DNA of 64,000 nt from a bacterium (GTDB lineage Bacteria > Patescibacteriota > Gracilibacteria > BD1-5 > UBA6164): assembly GCA_024635475.1 (NCBI GenBank), contig JAGXIW010000001.1:1-64000 (forward strand). Reading direction: 5' to 3'. The notes beneath the pieces were generated by a model. The model was not told the origin of the DNA and made no database searches. It was given only the letters and a program-made list of their open reading frames with translations. The position numbers and the translations under genes were made by a program. Shown piece after piece: positions 57,370 through 64,000 of this stretch. How positions within the stretch are numbered: the first letter of the stretch is position 1; the number at the start of each line of letters is the position of its first letter.

Positions 57370-58278
57370 CTAATAATTATACTTTCTCAGATTTTCTATC
57401 CTCAAATCCAAATCAGGATGAGAAGAAAATAAAGCCATAAGTCATGATTTATTTTTTGTACTTATTTTCATTGTTGCGAGTTTTGAATCATCACTAGAAG
57501 CTAGATTAACCATCTTTTTAAGTGATTCAAGTCATGCTATCATATTTTCTTTTCATACAAGTCTTGCACTTCCCTCATCAGCTTTGTATTCTCTATGTCT
57601 TGAAAACCACATAACTATTATTGATGCAAGTAATCATAATACTAAATCAAGTACAATTGATGTAACATAATAAATCCAAGAAGGACCTGAAGATTCTTCT
57701 TTACTAAAATATCAATCAACTATATTGGCTATTACTCTTGATAAAAATATTACAAAAGTATTGATAACTCATTGGAGTAGTACCATTGTAATCATATCTC
57801 AATTAAATATATGAGACATCTCATGAGCTACAACTCATTTTATTTCATTTTCATTCATCTTATCAAGTAATCATGAAGAAACTGCAACTAAACTACTGTT
57901 TTTTGTAGCACCTGTTGCAAAAGCATTTGGTTCGCTTGATTCATAAATTCATACTTCTGGCATTTTTATTCCTTTTCTTTGTGATAAATCAAAAACTATA
58001 TCATAAACAAGAACCTCTTTTTTACTTAAATTATATAAATTATCTTGTTTTATTAAAACTATATTATATGCTCTTTTTGCTGACCATTTAGATAATAATA
58101 AACTTATAAAAGCTCAAGCAAATCATATAACTAAAGCATAAATAAAAATAGAAGTATAATTTTGACCATATCAAGAAATCTTGAATCAAAAAAAGTGTTC
58201 TAGTAGTGCTATAATAATTCAAATTAAGATTATTACAGCTAAGTTTGTAACTAAAAATAAAAATATTCTTTTAATCAT
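57370..58278 (-). CDS. htpX: Membrane zinc metalloprotease HtpX
   Basis: 302 aa. Two N-terminal TM helices, then [32 protein letters not shown], the zinc motif VVAHEMSHIFNGD, a further TM pair, and SRHREYKADEGSARLVG carrying the third zinc ligand. It degrades misfolded membrane proteins, with the active site facing the cytoplasm. All catalytic residues are present. It begins 40 nt after the truncated polA gene. Confidence 0.96.
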
Positions 58279-58318
58279 TGTTTATGTATTTAAATTATAA
58301 AATATTACTAAAGGTATT

Positions 58319-59665
58319 TTATACTCAAAGAGTCATTTGTCAAAATGAGTTTTGAGATTTTTGTCATTCTGATTCAGTTTCAGTATGAAAATTATTATCA
58401 GTTTTCTTCAAAAACAATTCAATTATTTCTAAATCGTATTTTATATTGTGTCCTATTATTGTAATATCTGAATTTAAGAGATTAGTAAGAAAGTTTTTCA
58501 ATTCATTTTTATTTACTTTAGGTCAATTATGAGCGACATTGATATAATAAATATTGTCTTCATCGAGTAATATAGAAACTCAAACTAGTTCTGCTTTCAT
58601 TATATCAAGAGATGTTGTCTCAGTATCTAACACTATTTTATTATATCCTTGTCATCCTGAATTTATTTTAGGATTTATTAAATTCTTCAATTTTTCAAGT
58701 CATTCACTATCACCTATTATTTGTACTTTTAAATCTAAATCATTCCATATTTTTTGTACATTTCTTTCATTATTTGGAAGTAAACTATTAAATTCATATT
58801 TTTTAAATAATTCTACTATTTTATCGTTTAATAAAGCTTCTTTATAAAATTTGTAATGTTCTAAATTGAATCAATTATTTACAGTAGACAGATTAACATC
58901 CTTTTTAATTGTAGCTAATTTTTTTGATAAAAATGCTATTTCACGGGCTTCATTTATTTTTTCAAGAGTTTTTCATGAAAGAATTTTATTTATTTCTTCA
59001 TCTTTATGTATAACTCAAGAATCTATAAAATCATATATTTCTTCTAAAGTTCATATTTTATTAATTAAAGGAACTGCCTTTTTAGGTCATATTCAACTTA
59101 TTCAAGGTATATTATCAGAACTATCTCCGATAATTGCAAGATAGTCTGTTATCCTTTCTGGTTTTACTCCAAATTTGAGAGTTGTTTTTTCTATATCAAA
59201 AGTATCTTTTTTTATAGTATCATAAACTTTAACATTATCAGAAACTAAGCTATATAAATCCTTGTCACCAGAAAGTATAAAAATCTCATTATTTTTATCT
59301 TTTGACAGGTTTGTAGCTAAAGTAGCGATTACATCATCAGCTTCAACCATAGGAACTTCAACCACATCCATATGAAAAAGTGAAACCATATCATTTATAT
59401 CATCAACTTGAGTCCTCAGATTATCTGGCATTCTATCTCTTGTAGCTTTATAGTCTGCATATAGTTGATGACGAAAATTTTCTCATCTTGCATCTCTTAT
59501 AAAAACAAGATAATCTGGATTATCTCTAATCAAATCTTGCATAAAAAACTTTGCCACACCAAAAATAGCATTTACTTGTTTTCAATCCTTTGTAGTAAAA
59601 TTTGGAATCGCAAAAAACATACGATAAATAAGTGCATTTCAGTCAATTAAGTAAATTTTTTTCAT
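58319..59665 (-). CDS. polA: DNA polymerase I N-terminal part (5' nuclease plus partial 3'-5' exonuclease)
   Basis: 448 aa against ~900 for full PolA. The FEN-type 5' nuclease is complete: YLIDGNALIYRMFFAIP, EADDVIATLA, LSGDKDLYSL, GDSSDNIPGISGIGPKKA. Residues ~330-425 start a DnaQ-like 3'-5' exonuclease (IVLDTETTSLDIMKAELVGVS, IIGHNIKYDLEII). The protein then ends in FHTETESEGQKSQNSFG..., encoded by a copy of the dispersed palindromic repeat, and no polymerase domain follows; htpX begins instead. It may work as a stand-alone flap nuclease, with the polymerase part split off or lost. Confidence 0.9.
58362..58390. repeat. Palindromic repeat at the broken 3' end of polA
   Basis: tgtcattctgattcagtttcagtatgaaa, an imperfect palindrome with the family's TGTCATTCTGA end. 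It is read in frame as the last residues of the truncated polA product. Confidence 0.7.
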
Positions 59666-59763
59666 ATAAATATTTCAATAATAATTTTTTATATGATACT
59701 TATTTTTATAATAAATCAATAAATATAATCAATTATCAATAATTTTTTTACATTTTCCAAAAA

Positions 59764-59809
59764 AACATTAAAATCATTTAAATTAAATTTTAAATGATTT
59801 TTTAATGTT
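59764..59809. promoter_or_regulatory. Long hairpin over the start of the FNR-like gene
   Basis: AACATTAAAATCATTTAA pairs with TTAAATGATTTTTTAATGTT with small mismatches, and the ATG lies in the right arm. It could hide the start site on the mRNA. Confidence 0.5.
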
Positions 59810-60476
59810 AAAAGATTTCACACTTTTAGAAAAGAAAAAACTAACTTATGATATATTTGAGATGTCTTTTGAATCAAGTAAACCATTTGATTTTATTCAT
59901 TGACAATTTATCACCTTTATATTGCCTTGAATTTGATGAAGAGCTTATAGTATATTAGAAATAAATTGAAATACAGTAAAACTTCTAATTAAAAGGCTTG
60001 AAAATGGTAGATGATGAAGTAAATTCATATGTGATTGCGAGATTTGAACTATATTAAAATGAGTTTGACCTGCATGACACTTTACACTAAAAGAAACTAA
60101 TATAAATAAGCTTTTTATATGAACCTGAACTTGATTTGTTCCTCTTTTTAATCAGATAAATTGATGTATAGAAAAATGAATTAAATCAAATTTAAAATTG
60201 ATTTTTTGACTTAAAAATCAGCTTGATATATTTTATGAAGATATCTTAAATAATATCAAAAATAATAATCCAAATTTTGATTTTGAGTATTATATAAGTC
60301 GTGAAAAAGTTTGAAATCATATCAATTGAAGAGTAACTGATTTTCTAACTGAAGAAAATATAAAAGATTTTGAAGAATTTTATTTATGCTGAATTCCTAG
60401 TATGATAGACAATAGTATAGAAATATTATTGAATTTATGAATCTCAAAAGATCAAATTTTTACTGAAAAGTATTAA
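59805..60476 (+). CDS. Ferredoxin-NADP reductase-like oxidoreductase
   Basis: 223 aa. The FAD domain has GQFITFILPG and RAYSI (the RxYS flavin motif), then VGPAGHFTL. The NAD(P) domain has FIGTGTGFVPL, LIFGLKNQLDIFYED and FYLCGIPSMIDNSIEILLNLG, and ends in IFTEKY. No ferredoxin or heme domain is fused. It transfers electrons between NAD(P)H and an unidentified carrier. Its stop overlaps the convergent phosphorylase-like gene by 4 nt. Confidence 0.92.
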
Positions 60477-61093
60477 ATCATCACATCAACTATATTTAAC
60501 AAATTATCTATAAAAAAATTATTTTTTTTATCTTCTTCGTTTTTTACACAAAGTCTTATTACTACAGTTTTTTCTAAATCTTCATTATCAAAGTTTTTTA
60601 ATAAATTGTAACTATCTATATCCATTATATCGCTTATAAAACACTCTTTGTTATCTTGTTGTATTATTTCATCATTTTGTATTATTTCTCATTCTCTAGA
60701 AACTCAATTCAAGATTAATCAAAATTTATTTAAATCATAATTTTCTCAGACTGCATATTCTACAAATATTGGGTTTTCTCAAGCCGAATCAATAAATGAA
60801 TTTGGTATCATTATATCTCAAGTATCCAAATCATTGTTTCTAATTATGTAAGAAGATCCTAAAATTAAATATTTAAAAATAATATAATGCTCTTTTACAT
60901 ATAAAACTGATTCTTTAAAATTATTATTATGACAAAAAACTAAAGCTAAATTATCTAATTCATTTTCAGTTTCTCTTTTTCAAGTATAAATTTCAATCTC
61001 AGTATTTTCTAATTTTTTTAAATCAAATTTAGAAATCAATGCTTTACTTATAAATTCATCGTTTGTAAAAATAATTTTTGTGTTTAGGTTCAT
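60473..61093 (-). CDS. Possible nucleoside phosphorylase-superfamily protein
   Basis: 206 aa. LILGSSYIIRNNDLDTGDIMIPNSF resembles the Gly-rich strand and 'GDVV' turn of the PNP/MTA nucleosidase fold. KFGLILNGVSREGE and ISDIMDIDSYNLLKNF fall where those enzymes have their DMExxA substrate motif, though Glu is changed. About 30-40 residues shorter than usual, with a weak N-terminal region. The call is tentative; it may be a non-catalytic relative. Confidence 0.6.
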
Positions 61094-61121
61094 AAAAAAG
61101 AAAGTTAGGGATTTAAGATTT

Positions 61122-61215
61122 TTGTTATTCTGAAGCAAATTTTCAGGAATTTTAATACTTTGTTTATATTCTAAATTATTAAGTTTAAGGGATTCTTCGT
61201 TTCTCTCAGAATGAC
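61122..61215. repeat. Dispersed palindromic repeat, copy C
   Basis: tgttattctgaagcaaattt ... aagggattcttcgtttctctcagaatgacaa. The right arm matches copies B and D closely; the left arm is decayed. Intergenic, between two divergent genes. Confidence 0.75.
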
Positions 61216-61377
61216 AATATAAAAATCTATATTTTACATTCTACATTCTATTTTTCCTTATTTTATTAAATCTTTTGAAAAAACAAAATTAATTATTAAA
61301 ATAAATTAGATTTTTAGAACTTATAGATTGTTAGAATTTTAAAAGTGCTTTAATTTTAAATTAACATTACAAATATT

Positions 61378-62436
61378 ATGAACTCGTTTTTAATACAAAT
61401 TTTTACATTTTGAATTGCTACATTTTTGATTTGATATCTAATTACTCCATATTATATAGAGTTTTTAAAAAAAATGAAATTATGAAAACAAATTAGAGAA
61501 GATGCTATGATATGAAAAGCTATTGAATTTTTTCGTCTTCATAAAGACAAAGTTGGTACACCTACTATGTGATGAGCTATAATACTTTTTATAATATTTT
61601 TTATGGTTATTGTAAGTATCATATTTCAAAAAATGTGATATATCAATAATTCCCTACTAAATCAAAGAGAAACTTATCTTAGTTTATTTACACTTGCAAC
61701 AGTATGATTTCTAGGATTAATAGATGATTATATGAATATAAAATGAATCTGAAATAGATGATTATCAGCTAGTTTTAAGATGTTTTGGTTAATAATATTT
61801 GCACTAGCTTGAAGTTGGTGGTTTTATTATAAACTTTGATGGAATTTAACTGATATAAATTGAGATTACATAAAAAGTTTGAAAATACCTTTTGAACAAA
61901 CTCTTGAAGTTTGAATTTATTTCATTCCACTTTTTATATTTATAATTATAGCTTCAGCTAATAGTGTAAACCTAACTGATTGACTTGATTGACTAGCTTG
62001 ATGATTATTACTTTTTGCATATTCTGTTTATGCTTATATAACTTACGATCAGTGATTATTTTTATTATCTACTCTTTGTCTAGTTATAATCTGAGCATTG
62101 ATAGCTTTTTTATGGTACAATGTAAAACCAGCACAATTTTATATGTGAGATGTAGGAAGTCTAGCTCTCGGAGCAAATCTATGAATTATAGCAGTACTTA
62201 CAAATACAATAACTGTATTTTTAATAATCTCCTCAATATTTATATTTGAAACTATCAGTGTAATAATCCAATTAACAAGTAAAAAACTTAGAAACTGAAA
62301 AAAAGTATTTAGAATAGCTCCATTTCATCATCATCTTGAAGCTATTTGATGGAAAGAAGAAACTATAGTTTTTAGATTTTGGCTAGTTTGAATTATACTT
62401 TCAGTAGTTTGAATTATAGTTTATCAATTACAATAA
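61378..62436 (+). CDS. mraY: Phospho-MurNAc-pentapeptide transferase
   Basis: 352 aa, about ten TM helices. It transfers phospho-MurNAc-pentapeptide to undecaprenyl phosphate, giving lipid I. KVGTPTMGGAIIL is the first signature, LGLIDDYMNIKG the DDxxK catalytic loop, SANSVNLTDGLDGLAGG the second, YMGDVGSLALGA the third, and IAPFHHHLEAIGW the C-terminal loop. It is first in a compact run with RNHCP, tilS and a flippase; the flippase suggests linked lipid-precursor export. Confidence 0.97.
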
Positions 62437-62439
62437 GAT

Positions 62440-62760
62440 ATGTGATTTAAAATGCTAAATGAAACATTTGTTTGTGAAAATTGCTGAAAAGAAATATCAA
62501 AACATCCTGAAGGAAGTGCTAGAAATCATTGTCCTTATTGTCTTTATAGCAAACATCTAGATGATACATCTCCTTGAGATAGACTTTCTCAATGTCACGG
62601 ACTTATGAAACCAATTTGAATAGACAACAAAAAAAATAAATGATGGATGATAAAACATAAGTGTCAAAAATGTGAAAAAGAAATACTAAATAAACTTGCT
62701 CCTGATGATGAGTTTCTTGATTTTGTTAAACTTAATAATGATAAAATTATTTATGAATAA
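62440..62760 (+). CDS. RNHCP-domain protein
   Basis: 106 aa. [32 protein letters not shown] carries the RNHCP signature with two CxxC pairs, followed by PGDRLSQCHGLMKPIG and a second zinc pair KCQKCEKE. It is probably a zinc-binding protein; its role is not established. It starts 3 nt after mraY and overlaps tilS by 8 nt, so it is co-translated with both. Confidence 0.93.
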
Positions 62761-63856
62761 TCTACAATCCTTTCTAGAAAAATATTATTCTCCAGATGAT
62801 AAAATCCTACTAGCCTGTTCAACATGACCAGATAGTATGTATTTACTTTATGAGATACTAAAAACAACTTACAAAGACAATCTTGTAGCTTGTTATTTTA
62901 ATCATAAACTTCGTCCTGAGGCAGATGAAGAAGAAATATTTATTGAAGAATTATGAAAAAAACTATGATTTCAGGTTGAGATATGAACTGCTAATATCAA
63001 AGAAATTCATAAAAAAATCCCAAGTAAGAGTATAGAAGAAATTGCTCGCGAAAAAAGGTACCAGTTTTTAAATGCTGTTTTAAATATTCATAAGTCAAAA
63101 TATGTATTAACAGCACATCATCTTGATGATAAAATTGAAACATTCTTTTTTAATCTTGCAAGATGAAGTAAAATCACAGGACTCATCAATATGACAGAAC
63201 AAAATTGAGCTATACTAAGACCACTTTTAGATTTTGAAAAATCTAAAATACTAAACTACCTTGATGAAAATAAACTAGAATACCGTATAGATAAAACAAA
63301 TTTTGATAATGAAATCACAAGAAATCATCTAAGAAATGAAATTATTCCAAAGTTTTGAAAAATTAACTCAAATTTCAAAGAAAATATAAATAATTTTATG
63401 AGTTATCTTGAAAATGTAAAAGAGTTTATAGATGAAGAGGTTATAAAGTTTTTGGGAAATAGAATAGAGAATTCAGAATGTAAAATACAGGAATGAGGTT
63501 CCTTGTCATCCTGAGCCAATGCGAAGGATCCCTTAAACAATGCATTATCAAAAAAACTAAGTTCAAGGGATTCTTCGTTGCACTCAGAATGACAAATCTA
63601 TACACCTATAGATTCTGAAACAAGTTCAGAGTGACAAGCATATTTCTCACTCAAACAATTTAAAAATTTAACTTCATTTTTACAAAAAGAAATTATTAGG
63701 TATATTTTTTTTATTAGAAATTGAAAATCTACTATTTGATTATCTGAAAGTAATATAAATGAGATCCTTAGATTTATTAACTGAAAAAATAATAAAACAA
63801 TTAAGGAAATTAAGAATCTAAAAATGAAAAAAGATGTAGATAAGATATATTATTAA
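62753..63856 (+). CDS. tilS: tRNA(Ile)-lysidine synthetase with an in-frame repeat insertion
   Basis: 367 aa. It converts C34 of tRNA-Ile(CAU) to lysidine. The PP-loop LLACSTGPDSMYLLYEIL (canonical SGGxDS has Thr here), CYFNHKLRPEADEEE, SIEEIAREKRYQFL, LTAHHLDDKIETFFFNLARG and NEITRNHLRNEIIP are all present. Residues ~250-296 (GGSLSSGANAKDPLNNALSKKLSSRDSS...) are encoded by a palindromic repeat copy and a short second one, which stay open in frame, and the C-terminal helical domain resumes afterwards. The insert lies between the catalytic core and the tRNA-binding tail, so activity may be kept. Confidence 0.94.
63504..63594. repeat. Dispersed palindromic repeat, copy D (inside tilS)
   Basis: tgtcatcctgagccaatgcg ... 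ttcaagggattcttcgttgcactcagaatgaca, a 91-nt inverted-repeat element, the best-preserved copy in the window. It lies wholly within the tilS reading frame. Confidence 0.88.
63611..63636. repeat. Short repeat copy next to copy D
   Basis: gattctgaaacaagttcagagtgaca, a small palindrome like that at 52764, also in frame within tilS. Confidence 0.65.
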
Positions 63857-63865
63857 TTAATAATT

Positions 63866-64000
63866 ATGATTGAACAACACTCTTCCCTTGCTGAAAAATT
63901 TATCAAAAAATGATTTTGGTTATATCTATTTTCTTTTATTGTAGCTCCAATGTGATATATAATCAAGATTGTTTTATCAACTGATTTGGCTGTAGATGAG
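63866..64000 (+). CDS. Flippase-like membrane protein, N-terminal part (runs off window)
   Basis: Only 45 residues are visible: MIEQHSSLAEKFIKKGFWLYLFSFIVAPMGYIIKIVLSTDLAVDE. A basic amphipathic start, a first TM helix and the STDLAVDE-type turn resemble the start of polysaccharide/MATE-like flippases. It starts 9 nt after tilS, the last visible gene of the mraY run. The assignment is tentative because most of the protein is missing. Confidence 0.65.

Overview
The window reads cleanly only when UGA is translated as glycine (translation table 25). Under the standard code almost every gene is cut into the fragments seen in the ORF track. Under table 25 they join into about 56 closely packed genes whose conserved glycines are encoded by UGA, for example Walker A of a type IV pilus ATPase, two LPXTG sorting signals, and the metal and active-site loops of M23, M24, MurC, Asd and LysC. 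Together with very AT-rich DNA and an envelope-heavy gene set, this points to a CPR/Patescibacteria bacterium of Candidatus Absconditabacteria (SR1) or Gracilibacteria. The sequence here does not separate the two. I saw no tRNA, rRNA, CRISPR array, insertion sequence or prophage. Nothing longer than about 300 bases lacks a gene.

Layout. 1-3210 (minus): a promoter, a large Cys-rich pilin-like surface protein, a 63-aa Cys-tailed peptide, a lipoprotein and a radical SAM enzyme in one tight run; this is a candidate peptide-modification locus. 3278-7021: aminotransferase, asd and lysC (aspartate/diaminopimelate branch). 7143-11482: a WG-like repeat protein, a small protein and a secreted M23 peptidase with peptidoglycan-binding and SLH-like regions. 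11752-13078 (plus): lgt and a rhomboid protease. 13108-17684: topA, a small unknown gene, and an SLH/thrombospondin-type-3 protein. 17685-23610: a TetR/adaptor/RND efflux operon with an operator over its promoter. 23706-33585: AI-2E family permease, lysS, two LPXTG surface proteins, a pilin, a flippase, a TPR protein and galU. 33721-37628: NIF3 and two paralogues built of 12-residue repeats. 37803-47251: M24 peptidase, murC, recJ, an MgtC-like membrane protein, a flavoprotein and pilus genes. 47303-53303: an SH3 surface protein, IMPACT, glyQS, aldo/keto reductase, a RidA-like protein, and a T-box riboswitch in front of a 2-TM protein. 53307-59665: an SLH protein, duplicated beta-propeller genes, htpX and a truncated polA. 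59805-64000: an FNR-like reductase, a phosphorylase-like protein, then mraY, an RNHCP protein, tilS and a flippase.

How the genes fit together. Much of the window serves the cell envelope: lipid II and nucleotide-sugar synthesis (murC, mraY, galU), lipoprotein maturation (lgt), wall-anchored or wall-binding surface proteins (LPXTG, SLH, M23, SH3), type IV pili and flippases. This suits a small host-attached cell that scavenges nutrients. The strongest unusual signals are the peptide/radical SAM locus, the T-box leader on a small membrane protein, a dispersed palindromic repeat family that enters coding frames (tilS, the polA tail), and the near absence of CGA/CGG codons.

All coordinates were worked out by hand from the sequence. 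Coding lengths were checked for divisibility by three, and that check exposed one apparent frameshift, in the aldo/keto reductase.
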